Positions 1-9,226 of a DNA stretch of 64,000 nt are shown in pieces. Origin of the DNA: Novosphingobium flavum (lineage in GTDB: Bacteria; Pseudomonadota; Alphaproteobacteria; Sphingomonadales; Sphingomonadaceae). The stretch covers positions 62,001-126,000 of the forward strand of contig NZ_JACLAW010000013.1 of assembly GCF_014230315.1 (NCBI RefSeq), in the 5' to 3' direction. The translations under genes were made by a program, and so were the position numbers. Each line of letters starts with the position of its first letter. Position 1 is the first letter of the stretch. A model generated the notes under the pieces. The model was not told where the DNA came from. It did not search any database and saw only the letters and a program-made list of their open reading frames with translations.

Positions 1-1
1 C

Positions 2-499
2 CATCCGCGCCGCGCGGCGAAGCCCGCCGCCGCCGCGACCGAGCCCGCAGCTCCTCCGCCGCCCCCGCGCCCGCGCGTCAAGGGCCGTGTCCCGCCGCCG
101 CTACCCCCGGCGCCGCCGCCGCCCGCGCCCGGCCGTCCGCTCGATCAGCACGGCCTCGATTCGAGCTGGGAACGCAAGCTCGCCCGTGCCGCCGTCGCGC
201 CCGACTTCACCCTCGACCTCCACGGCCATACGCTCGACACGGCCCACGCCCGGCTCGATCAGGGCCTGACCCAGGCGGTAGCGATGGGCGCCCGCCTCGT
301 CCTGCTGGTAACCGGAAAGCCGCGCCCCTCGGACGATTACGCCAGCCGGGGCGAACGCCGCGGGGCGATCCGCGCCAAGCTGCTCGACTGGCTTGCCGCC
401 GGCCCCCACGCCAGCCGCATCGCGGCCGTGCGCGGCGCGCACCCGCGTCATGGCGGGGCAGGGGCGGTCTATATCGTGCTCAGGCGAAGCCGGGATTGA
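2..499 (+). CDS. Smr-domain (MutS2 C-terminal-like) protein, 5' end missing
   Basis: The reading frame is open from the first bases, so the start lies outside the window. The visible part begins with a low-complexity Pro/Ala/Arg linker (about 60 residues). An Smr domain follows, with the hallmark LDLHGHTLD segment near base 215, then the LLVTGKPRP strand and a C-terminal VYIVLRRSRD. Smr domains bind or nick branched nucleic acids; the cellular role of stand-alone Smr proteins in alphaproteobacteria is not well fixed. In this family the second motif is usually TGKG; here it reads TGKPRP followed by a charged loop, a common variant. Identification of the domain is firm, the biological role is not. 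Confidence 0.85.
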   Translation, partial: HPRRAAKPAAAATEPAAPPPPPRPRVKGRVPPPLPPAPPPPAPGRPLDQHGLDSSWERKLARAAVAPDFTLDLHGHTLDTAHARLDQGLTQAVAMGARLVLLVTGKPRPSDDYASRGERRGAIRAKLLDWLAAGPHASRIAAVRGAHPRHGGAGAVYIVLRRSRD

Positions 500-662
500 G
501 GCCTGAGCGGGAAAGGAAAATGCAGGGGTTAATACCCCTGCACCCCATGACGTTTTCCGGCGCCAAGGCCGTGCGCAAGGCACCTCTCTCACTGCCTCGG
601 CGTCGGTAGACGGTTTGGGGTCTGGGGCCCTCGGCCCCAGCTTTATCCCCTTGTCCTGACTA

Positions 663-2249
663 TCAGGCCGCCTCCATCACCTCGTCCTCGGCGGGCAGGC
701 GGATCAGGTAGTCGAAGGCGGAAAGGGCCGCCGTGGCGCCCGCGCCCATCGAGATGATGATCTGCTTGTAAGGCACGGTGGTCGCGTCGCCCGCCGCGAA
801 CACGCCGGGCGCGGTGGTCTCGCCGCGCGCGTCGATCTCGATCTCGCCGCGCAGGGTCAGGCCGACCGAGTCCTTCAGCCATTCGGTGTTCGGCACGAGC
901 CCGATCTGGACGAAAATCCCTTCGAGCTCGACCCTGTGCACCGCGTCGGAGAGGCGGTCCTTGTAGGTCAGCCCGGTCACCTTGCTGCCATCGCCCAGCA
1001 CTTCGGTGGTGAGCGCCGAAGTGATGATGTCAACATTGGGTAGCGAGCGCAGCTTGGCCTGGAGCACCGCGTCGGCGCGCAGATTCTGGTCGAACTCCAC
1101 CAGGGTTACGTGAGCCACGATCCCCGCCAGGTCGATCGCCGCTTCGACGCCGGAATTGCCGCCGCCGATCACCGCCACGCGCTTGCCCTTGAACAGCGGG
1201 CCGTCGCAGTGCGGGCAATAGGCCACGCCCTTCGCCTTGTACTCGGCCTCGCCCGGCACGTTCATGTTCCGCCAGCGCGCGCCGGTGGAGAGGATCACGG
1301 TGCGGGCCTTGAGCGACGCGCCGTTGGCCAGCACCACTTCGTGGAAGCCGCCCTGCCGCGCCGCCGGGATCAGCTTTTCCGCGCGCTGCAGGTTCATCAC
1401 GTCCACGTCGTATTCCTTGACGTGGGCTTCCAGGCTCGCCGCCAGCTTGGGCCCTTCGGTATAGGGCACCGAGATGAAGTTCTCGATCCCCATGGTGTCC
1501 ACCACCTGCCCGCCGAAGCGCTCGGCCGCGATCCCGGTGCGGATGCCCTTGCGCGCCGTATAGATCGCCGCGGCGGCGCCAGCGGGCCCACCGCCGACGA
1601 CTAGCACCTCGAATGGCTCCTTCTCGGCAATGGCGGCGGCGGCCCGCTCATCCGCGCCGGTATCGAGCTTGGCGACGATTTCCTCGACACTCATCTTGCC
1701 CGAACCCCACATCGCCCCGTCGAGGAAAGTCGCGGGCACGGCCATCACGCCGCGCTGGTCAACCTCGGCCTGGTAAGTACCGCCCTCGATCAGGGTGGCC
1801 GAGACGCGCGGATTGGTCAGCGCCATCAGGGTCAGGGCCTGCACCACGTCGGGGCAGTTGTGGCAGGTCAGCGAGAAATACATCTCGAAATCGTAGTCGC
1901 CGGGCAGGGCCTTGATCGCAGCGATCGTCTCGTCCGCCACCTTGGGCGGGTGGCCGCCGGCCCAGAGCAGGGCCAACACCAGCGAGGTGAATTCGTGACC
2001 CAGCGGCAGCCCGGCGAAGCGCACCTTCAACTCCGGAGAGGAGGCGCGGCGGATCTCGAAGCTGGGCTTGCGGGCGTCGTCGCCGTCGAACCGGGCCGAA
2101 ACCTTGTCGGACAGGCCGGCGATGGTCTCCAGCAGCTTGCGGGTCTCGGCCGACTTGGCATCCTCGCCGAGCGAGGCGATCAGCTCGATCGGTTCGCGCA
2201 GCATGGCGAGGTATTGCGAGAGTTGCTGGGTGACGGATGCGTCGAGCAT
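663..2249 (-). CDS. ahpF: Alkyl hydroperoxide reductase subunit F
   Basis: Flavoprotein disulfide reductase that passes electrons from NAD(P)H through FAD and two redox disulfides to AhpC. The 528-residue length is normal for the family. The N-terminal thioredoxin-like part has CHNC at residues 129-132, the FAD-binding GGGPAG lies at about 219-224, and the catalytic CPHC is at 345-348. It lies 119 bp downstream of ahpC on the same strand, with a strong hairpin in the gap, so the two genes probably share a promoter with unequal downstream expression. Confidence 0.97.
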   Translation of the reverse strand: MLDASVTQQLSQYLAMLREPIELIASLGEDAKSAETRKLLETIAGLSDKVSARFDGDDARKPSFEIRRASSPELKVRFAGLPLGHEFTSLVLALLWAGGHPPKVADETIAAIKALPGDYDFEMYFSLTCHNCPDVVQALTLMALTNPRVSATLIEGGTYQAEVDQRGVMAVPATFLDGAMWGSGKMSVEEIVAKLDTGADERAAAAIAEKEPFEVLVVGGGPAGAAAAIYTARKGIRTGIAAERFGGQVVDTMGIENFISVPYTEGPKLAASLEAHVKEYDVDVMNLQRAEKLIPAARQGGFHEVVLANGASLKARTVILSTGARWRNMNVPGEAEYKAKGVAYCPHCDGPLFKGKRVAVIGGGNSGVEAAIDLAGIVAHVTLVEFDQNLRADAVLQAKLRSLPNVDIITSALTTEVLGDGSKVTGLTYKDRLSDAVHRVELEGIFVQIGLVPNTEWLKDSVGLTLRGEIEIDARGETTAPGVFAAGDATTVPYKQIIISMGAGATAALSAFDYLIRLPAEDEVMEAA

Positions 2250-2291
2250 CGAAAAATTCCTTCGCGTTTCGGGTGTCTCGGGAAAGGTTGA

Positions 2292-2330
2292 ACGGCCCGG
2301 GGTGGGGAGAGGGGGAGTGCCCCGGGCCGT
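2292..2330 (-). other. Hairpin in the ahpC-ahpF spacer
   Basis: Perfect 11-bp inverted repeat ACGGCCCGGGG / CCCCGGGCCGT with an 17-nt purine-rich loop. It sits between the ahpC stop and the ahpF start. It has no T-tract, so a partial (leaky) terminator or an mRNA-stabilising hairpin that lowers ahpF relative to ahpC is more likely than a full terminator. The function is inferred. Confidence 0.55.
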
Positions 2331-2368
2331 CCGGTCGGACCCGTCAGGTCCGATCCGCTAAAGGCGGA

Positions 2369-2932
2369 TCAGATCTTGCCGACGAGGTCGATCGAGGGAG
2401 CGAGGGTCTCGGCGCCTTCTTCCCACTTGGCCGGGCAGACCTGACCCGGGTGTTCCTGCCAGTACTTGGCGGCCTTGATCTTGCGGACCAGCTCCGCCGC
2501 GTTGCGGCCCACGCCCTCGGGGGTCACTTCGACCAGCTGCAGCACGCCGGCCGGATCGACCACGAAGGTGCCGCGGTCAGCCAGGCCCACGCCTTCGCGC
2601 AGGGTGTTGAAGTTGTTCGAGATCACGTGGTTCTGGTCGCCCAGCATGTGATACTTGATCTTGCTGATGGCCGGCGAGCTGTCGTGCCAGGCCTTGTGGC
2701 TGAAATGCGTGTCGGTCGACACGGCGTAGACTTCGACGCCCATCGCCTTCAGCTCGTCGTACTTGTCGGCAAGGTCTTCGAGTTCGGTCGGGCAGACGAA
2801 GGTGAAGTCAGCCGGGTAGAAGAAGAACACCGCCCACTTGCCGAGCACGTCCTTATCCGTGACCTCGACAAAAGCGCCGTCCTTGTACGACGTCGTCGCG
2901 AACGGCTTGAGCTGGCTGCCGATGATACCCAT
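2369..2932 (-). CDS. ahpC: Peroxiredoxin, alkyl hydroperoxide reductase subunit C
   Basis: Typical 2-Cys peroxiredoxin (187 residues, normal length) that reduces H2O2 and organic peroxides and is re-reduced by AhpF. The peroxidatic cysteine is C47 in FTFVCPTE and the resolving cysteine is C166 in HPGQVCPAKW. The start ATG is preceded by GGAG eight bases upstream on the coding strand. It is the first gene of an ahpC-ahpF pair, and a possible OxyR-type dyad lies about 105 bp upstream. Confidence 0.98.
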   Translation of the reverse strand: MGIIGSQLKPFATTSYKDGAFVEVTDKDVLGKWAVFFFYPADFTFVCPTELEDLADKYDELKAMGVEVYAVSTDTHFSHKAWHDSSPAISKIKYHMLGDQNHVISNNFNTLREGVGLADRGTFVVDPAGVLQLVEVTPEGVGRNAAELVRKIKAAKYWQEHPGQVCPAKWEEGAETLAPSIDLVGKI

Positions 2933-3035
2933 TATTAATCTCCAGTTGGTGGTGAAGCTTCAACCGGAGACCGAGATAGGGGAGGGGGCGGTGGTTCCTA
3001 AATTCGGAATCCCGATTAATCAGATTTGCCCTACC

Positions 3036-3053
3036 GATCAGTGGATATTGATC
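3036..3053. promoter_or_regulatory. Possible OxyR-like dyad upstream of ahpC
   Basis: GATCA and TGATC arms separated by 8 bp, inside an AT-rich stretch about 105 bp upstream of the ahpC start. OxyR commonly controls ahpC and binds LysR-type dyads, but this sequence is not a clear match to the enteric consensus and no oxyR gene is visible in the window. Confidence 0.25.
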
Positions 3054-3107
3054 GTTTTTGCCGATTAAATGCGCGGCGTACCCATATAATGGGGGCCGTC
3101 CGCTTCT

Positions 3108-3193
3108 CGTCATTGCGAGGAGCGAAGCGACGAAGCAATCCAGAGCCGCAGCGCGCCGCCGCTCTGGATTGCTTCGCTAAGCTCGCAATGACG
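3108..3193. repeat. REP-like palindromic element
   Basis: Long imperfect inverted repeat: the left arm starts CGTCATTGCGAGGAGCGAAG and ends CAATCCAGAGC; the right arm starts GCTCTGGATTGCTTCGCTAA and ends GCTCGCAATGACG. The arms match apart from a short insertion in the left arm, giving an extended hairpin around a GC-rich loop. It lies between the ahpC promoter and the 3' end of aroC. Its shape and intergenic position fit the short dispersed palindromes common in sphingomonad genomes; only this one copy of the full element was seen here. Confidence 0.75.
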
Positions 3194-3205
3194 AAGGGTG
3201 AGGGC

Positions 3206-4273
3206 TTACCCGCACTGCCCCCGTTGCAGCAGCTTCTGGTCCGCCAGAACCAGCGCCATCATGGCTTCCACCACCGGAACCCCGCGAATGCCCACGCAGG
3301 GATCATGCCGCCCCTTGGTGCGGATTTCGCTCGCCTCGCCGCTGCGGGTGATGGTCTCTACCGGCGTCAGGATCGAACTGGTCGGCTTGAAGGCCACCCG
3401 CACGCGAACCGGCTGCCCGGTCGAGATGCCGCCGGCGATCCCGCCCGCGTGATTGGCAAGGAAGCTCGGCCCGTCATTTCCGGGCCGCATCGCGTCGGCG
3501 TTCTGCTCGCCGGTCAGCCGCGCGGCGGAAAAACCGTCGCCGATCTCCACGCCCTTGACCGCGTTGATGCTCATCATGGCCGAGGCCAGCTCGCTGTCGA
3601 GCTTGGCATAGAGCGGCGCGCCCCAGCCGGCCGGAACGCCAGTCGCCTCGCACTCCACCACCGCGCCGACCGAGCTTCCCGCCAGCCGCGCCTCGTCCAC
3701 GATCTTCTCCCAGCGCTTGGCCGCTTCGGCGTCGGGGCAGAAGAACGGGTTCTCGCGGATCTGGGCGAAATCGAAATTGTCCTCGTCGATCGCGTCGCCG
3801 CCGATTTCGGAGACCCATGCGCGGATCGTCACTTCGGGGATGACGAGGCGCGCCACGCCGCCCGCCGCCACCCGCGCCGCCGTCTCGCGCGCCGAGGAGC
3901 GCCCGCCGCCGCGATAGTCACGAAAGCCGTACTTGGCGTCATAGGCATAGTCGGCATGGCCGGGCCGGTACGACACCGCGACCTCGGAATAGTCCTTCGA
4001 GCGCTGGTCGACATTCTCGATCATCAGCGAGATCGGCGTCCCCGTGGTCTTGCCCTCGAACACGCCCGAGAGGATGCGGACCTGGTCCGGCTCCTGCCGC
4101 TGGGTGGTGAATTTGGACTGCCCCGGCCGCCGCGCGTCGAGAAACGGCTGAAGGTCCGCCTCGCTGATCGCCAGCCCCGGCGGGCACCCGTCAACCACGG
4201 CGCCCAGCGCCGGCCCGTGGCTTTCGCCCCAGGTGGTGAAACGGAACAGGCGGCCAAAGGTGTTGAACGACAT
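3206..4273 (-). CDS. aroC: Chorismate synthase
   Basis: Last step of the shikimate pathway: anti-1,4-elimination of phosphate from EPSP to give chorismate, with reduced FMN as cofactor. The 355-residue length is normal. Family signatures are [19 protein letters not shown] near the N-terminus, the Arg-rich [19 protein letters not shown] segment in the middle, and KPTSSI plus GRHDPC near the C-terminus. It is transcribed alone; the next genes upstream run on the opposite strand. Confidence 0.97.
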   Translation of the reverse strand: MSFNTFGRLFRFTTWGESHGPALGAVVDGCPPGLAISEADLQPFLDARRPGQSKFTTQRQEPDQVRILSGVFEGKTTGTPISLMIENVDQRSKDYSEVAVSYRPGHADYAYDAKYGFRDYRGGGRSSARETAARVAAGGVARLVIPEVTIRAWVSEIGGDAIDEDNFDFAQIRENPFFCPDAEAAKRWEKIVDEARLAGSSVGAVVECEATGVPAGWGAPLYAKLDSELASAMMSINAVKGVEIGDGFSAARLTGEQNADAMRPGNDGPSFLANHAGGIAGGISTGQPVRVRVAFKPTSSILTPVETITRSGEASEIRTKGRHDPCVGIRGVPVVEAMMALVLADQKLLQRGQCG

Positions 4274-4313
4274 GGGACGCGCTTTAGTCTCAATAGGACG
4301 GAAATGTCCATTA

Positions 4314-4335
4314 CCTCTCCCGCAGGCGGGAGGGG
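4314..4335. repeat. Short palindromic repeat, copy 1
   Basis: CCTCTCCCGC-AG-GCGGGAGGGG, a near-perfect inverted repeat with a 2-bp centre, upstream of aroC. A second, perfect copy lies at 26815-26836, 22.5 kb away. It looks like a dispersed intergenic palindrome rather than a promoter element. Confidence 0.6.
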
Positions 4336-4489
4336 AGCGAGACTTGCCAAGCCGCCGGCTTGGTTAGTCGCAGTGGGGTGGGTATGGACCGGGCGCAACC
4401 ATGGACGATACTATGTCCATCACCCTTTACGGTAACCAGCTGCTAGCAAGTTGCTGCGATCGTAGTGATGGAACATTGAAAGAGGGAGC

Positions 4490-4747
4490 ATGAATCCTGC
4501 TTGGTTTGGATGCTTGGGTATGTGGCTGCTCGTCAGCGGCATCGGCTTGCTTTGGTATTTTTCGGAGGCAAGCCCGTCCTCTTTAGAATTTGTCCAAGGA
4601 GTCGTCCGTGATCCGGTGAACAGCGCCGTTTTGCTTTTCCCTTGGGCTTACGTGGCTGTCTCCCTCGCGTTAAGGGTTGCTCGCAAGAGCAAAAGGTGGT
4701 TCCGCATCGCTTTTTCGAGGCGGTGCAACGACCGTGTGGAGCATTGA
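4490..4747 (+). CDS. Small membrane protein, unknown function
   Basis: 85 residues. Two hydrophobic stretches (about residues 8-24 and 45-64) suggest two membrane spans, followed by a strongly basic tail (RVARKSKRWFRIAFSRR) that should face the cytoplasm. A good ribosome binding site (AGAGGGAG) precedes the ATG. The stop codon abuts the start of the ArsC-like gene, so the two are probably cotranscribed. No family recognised. Confidence 0.6.
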   Translation: MNPAWFGCLGMWLLVSGIGLLWYFSEASPSSLEFVQGVVRDPVNSAVLLFPWAYVAVSLALRVARKSKRWFRIAFSRRCNDRVEH

Positions 4748-5095
4748 GTGACCATTACCCTATACGGCATCCCCAATTGCGACACGGTGAAGAAGGCCCG
4801 CACCTGGCTCGACCAGAACGGCCTCGCCTACACCTTCCATGACTACAAGAAGCAGGGCGCCGACCCGGCCGGCATCGCCGGCTGGATCGCGGAAGCGGGC
4901 GCCGCGAAGATCATCAACAAGGCCGGAACGACCTACCGCAAGCTGACCGACGCGGAAAAGGCCGCGCTCGAAGGCCCCGGCGCTCCGGACGTGCTTGCGG
5001 CCAACGCCTCCGTGATCAAGCGCCCGGTGGTCGAATATCCCGGCGGCTTGCTCGTCGGCTTCAACGCCGAGGCTTGGACGGCGGCCCTGCTGTAG
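4748..5095 (+). CDS. ArsC/Spx-family (YffB-like) thioredoxin-fold protein
   Basis: 115 residues of the ArsC-like fold. It starts ITLYGIPNCDTVKKARTWL, where the single N-terminal cysteine (PNCDTVKK) is the family hallmark, and carries RPVVEYPGG near the C-terminus, which corresponds to the usual KRPV motif. These small proteins are often called arsenate reductases, but the single-cysteine YffB type probably uses glutathione and its substrate is not known. The start is GTG, directly after the preceding stop. The last 35 bases overlap the 3' end of the convergent SGNH-hydrolase gene. Confidence 0.85.
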   Translation: MTITLYGIPNCDTVKKARTWLDQNGLAYTFHDYKKQGADPAGIAGWIAEAGAAKIINKAGTTYRKLTDAEKAALEGPGAPDVLAANASVIKRPVVEYPGGLLVGFNAEAWTAALL

Positions 5096-5900
5096 GCACC
5101 TTCAGCGCCTCGGCCAGCGCGGCCTCGGCCACCGGGTCCATCACCGCATAGCCCGCCGCATTGGGGTGGACCCCGTCGCTGCTCAGCCCCGGCTTCATTG
5201 AACCGTCGGGCGCGGCCAGCGCGGCGTAATAGTCGGCATAGACCAGCCTGCGTTCGGCGGCGAAGCCCTTGAGCCACCCATTCAACTCGGCAATCCGCGC
5301 CGCCGGCTGCATCCCGGGACGCCATGCGAAGCTCGCCGCAGGCGGGATCGAACCCAGCACGACCGCGATCCCGTTGGCCCGGGCAAGGTCGGCCATGGCC
5401 CGGATATTGTTGCGCCACGCCTCCACGCTGGTCGGCCCGGTATTGCCGGCAATGTCGTTGGTCCCGGCCATGATGTGGACCGCCTTGGGCTTCAGCGCCA
5501 CGACGTCGGCCATGAAGCGCACCAGCATCTGCGGCGTGGTCTGCCCGCTGATCCCCCGGTCCAGACGTCCCGCGCGGAAGAAGGCGGGATCGCGCACCAG
5601 CCACAGCTCGCTGATCGAATCGCCCATGAACACCACGTCGGGCCGCGCGTTGACCGAGAGATTGGCGGCCTTGTAACGGCACAGCCACGGCCAGTCGTTC
5701 CCGGCTACCCAGCCGCGATAGGCCTTTTGCCAGCCATCGTCGGCCTTGGCGGAGGGCACCGGGCAGGGCGCGTCGCTCATCCCGGTCGGCGGCGCCACGA
5801 AAGGCGTCGCCGGGGCGGGAGGCGGGCTTTGCGGCGCCGGATTCTGGGCGAGGACAGGCGCCGAAACGAGAGCGGCGGCGAAAACGAGCGGTCGGATCAA
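5061..5900 (-). CDS. Secreted SGNH/GDSL-family hydrolase
   Basis: 279 residues. A signal peptide (IRPLVFAAALVSAPVLAQ) is followed by a Pro-rich linker, then the SGNH blocks: VVFMGDSISE (catalytic Ser), RGISGQTT (Gly), MAGTNDI (Asn) and DGVHPNAAGY (Asp/His). It is an esterase or lipase of unknown substrate, probably periplasmic. The start is read as TTG at 5898-5900 because it overlaps the ubiG stop as TTGA and places the signal peptide exactly at the N-terminus; this makes an operon with ubiG. The 3' end overlaps the convergent ArsC-like gene by 35 bp. Confidence 0.85.
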   Translation of the reverse strand: MIRPLVFAAALVSAPVLAQNPAPQSPPPAPATPFVAPPTGMSDAPCPVPSAKADDGWQKAYRGWVAGNDWPWLCRYKAANLSVNARPDVVFMGDSISELWLVRDPAFFRAGRLDRGISGQTTPQMLVRFMADVVALKPKAVHIMAGTNDIAGNTGPTSVEAWRNNIRAMADLARANGIAVVLGSIPPAASFAWRPGMQPAARIAELNGWLKGFAAERRLVYADYYAALAAPDGSMKPGLSSDGVHPNAAGYAVMDPVAEAALAEALKVPTAGPPSKPRR

Positions 5901-6622
5901 GCGGCGGTCACCGTAACGATGTAGTTGAGCGAAAGGTCGTCCGAAAGGTGCAGGCCCTGCAGCGGAGACCAGGTGATGCCGCAGGGTTCGCCCATGGCAA
6001 GGCCGTGAACGGCCAGTTCCTCCCGCAGTTCCTCGGGCGTGATGAAATCGGCCCAGTGATGGGTGCCGCGCGGCACGGCGCCCAGCCGCTCGGCCGCCTC
6101 GACCAGCAGCAGGCGTGAGCGGGCGGTGCGGTTGGGGGTGGAGAGGATCATCAGCCCGCCCGGCGCAAGGCTGGCGGCCAGCGCGGCGATGAAGACGCCC
6201 TTGTCGGCCACGTGCTCGATCACTTCCATCGAGGTGACGAGATCGAATTGCCCCAGCCCGAGCGCGGCCAGGTCGCCGCAGCGATAGTCCACCGCCAGCC
6301 CCGCGCCCTGCGCGTGCGCCGCCGCCGCGGCGATGTTCTCCGCCGCCGCGTCCACCCCGGTCACCGCGGCGCCGAGCCGCGCGAGCGGCTCGCACAAGAG
6401 CCCCGCGCCGCAGCCCACATCGAGCGCGCGCTTGCCCGCCAGCGGCTTGAGATCGCGCGAATCGCCGTGCAGGTGCAGGTCGATCTGCTCGCGGATGAAG
6501 CCCAGCCGCACCGGGTTGAGCTTGTGCAGCATGGCCGAGGAACCGGCGGGGTTCCACCATTCGGCGGCCAGTTTGCCGAAGTGGGCGGCCTCTTCGGGGC
6601 GGATCGTAGTTGCATTAGGCAT
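5897..6622 (-). CDS. ubiG: Ubiquinone biosynthesis O-methyltransferase
   Basis: SAM-dependent methyltransferase that carries out both O-methylations of ubiquinone biosynthesis. The 241-residue length fits. The N-terminal HFGKLAAEWWNPAGSSAMLH block is typical of UbiG, and SAM-binding motif I is LDVGCGAGLLCEPLARLGA. Motif post-I and the MEVIEHVAD segment follow. The gene is divergent from lysC with about 76 bp between starts. Confidence 0.95.
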   Translation of the reverse strand: MPNATTIRPEEAAHFGKLAAEWWNPAGSSAMLHKLNPVRLGFIREQIDLHLHGDSRDLKPLAGKRALDVGCGAGLLCEPLARLGAAVTGVDAAAENIAAAAAHAQGAGLAVDYRCGDLAALGLGQFDLVTSMEVIEHVADKGVFIAALAASLAPGGLMILSTPNRTARSRLLLVEAAERLGAVPRGTHHWADFITPEELREELAVHGLAMGEPCGITWSPLQGLHLSDDLSLNYIVTVTAA

Positions 6623-6698
6623 GACCCCATCCTAAGGCGCGCCCTTCGCGCGGCCAAGGGGTCGCAGGGTTGTTGTTGCGTCTTTCGGGGGAGTTCCA

Positions 6699-7955
6699 GT
6701 GGCGCGCATCGTGATGAAATTCGGCGGCACCTCCATGGCCGGGTCCGAGCGCATCCGCCGGGTGGCGAACATCGTCCGCCGCCAGCAGGAAGCCGGGCAC
6801 GAAGTGGCCGTAGTCGTCTCCGCCATGTCGGGTGAGACCGACCGCCTGGTCGGCTTCTGCCGCGAGGCCCATGCCCTCTATGATCCGGCGGAATACGACG
6901 TGGTCGTGGCCAGCGGCGAACAGGTCACTTCGGGCCTGCTCGCGCTCACGCTCCAGTCGCTCGGCTGCAAGGCCCGCTCGTGGCTCGGCTGGCAGCTGCC
7001 GATCAAGACCGACGATGCCTATGCCAAGGCGCGGATCGAGGAGATCGATTCCGCAGCCCTGATCGCCTCGATGCAGGCGGGCGAGATCGCGGTGATCCCC
7101 GGCTTCCAGGGCCTGTCCCCGGAAAACCGGATCACCACGCTCGGGCGCGGCGGGTCGGATACTTCGGCGGTCGCCGTGGCGGCGGCGGTTCAAGCTGACC
7201 GGTGCGACATCTACACCGATGTGGACGGGGTCTACACCACCGATCCGCGCATCGTCGCCAAGGCGCGCAAGCTCAAGAACGTCACTTACGAGGAAATGCT
7301 CGAACTGGCCTCGGTCGGCTCGAAGGTGCTGCAGACCCGCTCGGTCAGCCTCGCCATGAAGGAGAAGGTGCGCGTCCAGGTGCTCTCGTCGTTCATCGAC
7401 GACGATGCCCCGCTGGCCGACACGCTTCCCGGCACGATGATTGTCTCTGACGAAGAACTTGAAGGACTGGATATGGAACGCCAGCTGATCACCGGCATCG
7501 CCGCCGACAAGAACGAGGCCAAGATCACCCTGACCCGCATCGCCGACCGGCCGGGCGCGGTGGCGACGATCTTCGGGCCGCTGGCGGCCTCGAACATCAA
7601 CGTTGACATGATCATCCAGAACGTGGCCAAGGACCAGGGCCAGACCGACGTGACCTTCACGGTCCCGGCCGCAGACCTGCTGCGCACCCAGTCGCTGCTC
7701 GAGGAGCGCAAGGACGAGATCGGCTTCTACCGCATGATCAGCGACGACAAGGTCGCCAAGATTTCGGTCGTCGGCGTCGGCATGCGCAGCCACGCGGGCG
7801 TCGCCGCCACCATGTTCAAGAGCCTCGCCGATCGCGGCATCAACATCCAGGCGATCTCGACCAGCGAGATCAAGGTTTCCGTCCTGATCGACGCCGACGA
7901 GACCGAACTGGCCGTGCGCGTCCTGCACACCGCCTACGGGCTCGACTCGGAATAA
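6699..7955 (+). CDS. lysC: Aspartate kinase
   Basis: Phosphorylates L-aspartate, the first step towards Lys, Met, Thr and diaminopimelate. 418 residues: an amino-acid kinase domain with KFGGTSMAG at the N-terminus and GRGGSDTSAVAVAAA near residue 150, followed by two ACT domains (from about residue 265) that should bind feedback inhibitors. The GTG start is chosen because VARIVMKFGG is the usual N-terminus. It ends in a convergent hairpin shared with the SIMPL gene. Confidence 0.97.
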   Translation: MARIVMKFGGTSMAGSERIRRVANIVRRQQEAGHEVAVVVSAMSGETDRLVGFCREAHALYDPAEYDVVVASGEQVTSGLLALTLQSLGCKARSWLGWQLPIKTDDAYAKARIEEIDSAALIASMQAGEIAVIPGFQGLSPENRITTLGRGGSDTSAVAVAAAVQADRCDIYTDVDGVYTTDPRIVAKARKLKNVTYEEMLELASVGSKVLQTRSVSLAMKEKVRVQVLSSFIDDDAPLADTLPGTMIVSDEELEGLDMERQLITGIAADKNEAKITLTRIADRPGAVATIFGPLAASNINVDMIIQNVAKDQGQTDVTFTVPAADLLRTQSLLEERKDEIGFYRMISDDKVAKISVVGVGMRSHAGVAATMFKSLADRGINIQAISTSEIKVSVLIDADETELAVRVLHTAYGLDSE

Positions 7956-7965
7956 GCGCGACTCA

Positions 7966-7995
7966 CGAACTGCTGCCCTTCAGGGCAGTAGTTCG
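7966..7995. terminator. Bidirectional hairpin between lysC and the SIMPL gene
   Basis: Inverted repeat CGAACTGCTGCCC / GGGCAGTAGTTCG (one mismatch, 4-nt loop) between two convergent genes, starting 11 bp after the lysC stop. The loop contains the stop codon of the minus-strand gene. There is no long T-run, so termination may be weak. Confidence 0.6.
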
Positions 7996-8711
7996 TAGGT
8001 TACCGTCACCGACGCTTTCGTTTCGATCGGTGCGGGAGTGATTGGAACTTCGACGTGTTGTTCGATCTTAACGGACGGTGCCGCCTCCTGCCTGGGGGCA
8101 GGCGGCCTGAGTTCGTCCGATCGGTCGCCCGGTTCCAGTGTATCGCTCATGCTGATAATGCGGCCCAGACTTGAGCCCGTAGCGCGCGCAAGGGCTTCCG
8201 CCGAGCCGCGGGCGTCCTTCACTGCCTCTGCGATGGCAGCTCTGCGTGCAGATGCGTCGTCGCCGATCCGGAATGCCTTGACGCTTGGTTCGTAGCCCTT
8301 GAGGCGGCCGATCAGGCTTACCAGCGTTGCTGCATCCTTGACCGAACTGGTCTGGACCGTGACATCCATTGTCGCTACGTAGCCCAATATCGCGCAAGGT
8401 CCGGCGGACAGCATTTCCTTGCCGTAGTCCCGCTTGCAGTCCTCGCCCCGAACCGGCTGCAAGGCCAGTTCTCCATCGTGAAGCACCACAGGGGCGATCG
8501 CCGAAACTGCGTCGACAATAGACTTGCGATTGTCGTTGACGCTCCGGACCGCATCGTCGCTGGTCCGGGCTTCGCCGCGAAGGGAAAAGCCGATCGTCGC
8601 AGTGTCGGGCAGGGTTTCAACGGTGCCCGTACCATGCACGACTATCTGGGAGGTTCCGGGGGCTGGGGCAATCGCGTTGGCAAGAATGAACACGGGCGAA
8701 GCAAGACTCAT
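7980..8711 (-). CDS. SIMPL-domain (DUF541) periplasmic protein
   Basis: 243 residues. A short N-terminal signal-like stretch (PVFILANAIAPAPG) precedes the SIMPL core: IVVHGTGTVETLPDTATIGF, then the AAIAEAVKDARGSAEALARATG helix that is the most conserved part of the family, and SVTVTYELL at the C-terminus. Related proteins are implicated in oxidative stress and envelope functions, with no defined biochemical activity. The internal GEDCKRDY...AGPCAILGY pair of cysteines may form a disulfide. Confidence 0.85.
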   Translation of the reverse strand: MSLASPVFILANAIAPAPGTSQIVVHGTGTVETLPDTATIGFSLRGEARTSDDAVRSVNDNRKSIVDAVSAIAPVVLHDGELALQPVRGEDCKRDYGKEMLSAGPCAILGYVATMDVTVQTSSVKDAATLVSLIGRLKGYEPSVKAFRIGDDASARRAAIAEAVKDARGSAEALARATGSSLGRIISMSDTLEPGDRSDELRPPAPRQEAAPSVKIEQHVEVPITPAPIETKASVTVTYELLP

Positions 8712-8933
8712 CTGGAATTCCTATGCCAACTGGCTTTTGGCAACATTGGTTCAGCTTGCGCGGGATGGCAAGCAGGTGACTGCCCCATTTCTTCTGCTAA
8801 CTCGTTTTATTTGACTGAATTTTTCTGTTATAAACAAGTGGATTAAATGGTTAAATTGCGGATAATACTGTCCGTGAACCCGGTGCAAACCAACCTTGGC
8901 GGCATAATGCAAGCATAGCCAAGGAGCTTTGAG

Positions 8934-9101
8934 ATGATCCAGCTTTGCATCATGGCCATGGTTCTCGGTGCGGTCCTGCTGATCGCCCTGCCGTCGCGCC
9001 GCTATCGCCTTGTTCAACTCGCCTCGAAGGGGGTCGGCATGAGTGCCTTTGGCGTCGGCCTTGCTGGTCTGGTCTGGAATCTGGCTTCGCCCCTGGTCTG
9101 A
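8934..9101 (+). CDS. Small two-span membrane protein A (55 residues)
   Basis: ATG with a strong ribosome binding site (AAGGAG, 9 nt upstream). The product has two hydrophobic segments (residues 2-19 and 36-52) joined by a basic loop (PSRRYRLVQLASK). It is the same length as the next small gene and aligns to it without gaps with 15 of 55 identical residues, including G12, P20, R23, R25, F39, G42, L43, G45, L50 and P53. The two are therefore tandem paralogues. Function unknown. Confidence 0.65.
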   Translation: MIQLCIMAMVLGAVLLIALPSRRYRLVQLASKGVGMSAFGVGLAGLVWNLASPLV

Positions 9102-9226
9102 AGCCCGCCGTTTTCCGCGCGTTCGCCAGGCAATTTCACGTTAACTGTCCCTCTCGACCGCGGATTAACCAGGGCTGGTCTAGTGGAATTGACGCTGATT
9201 TTCGTCCCACCGGAAAGAGACCTCCC

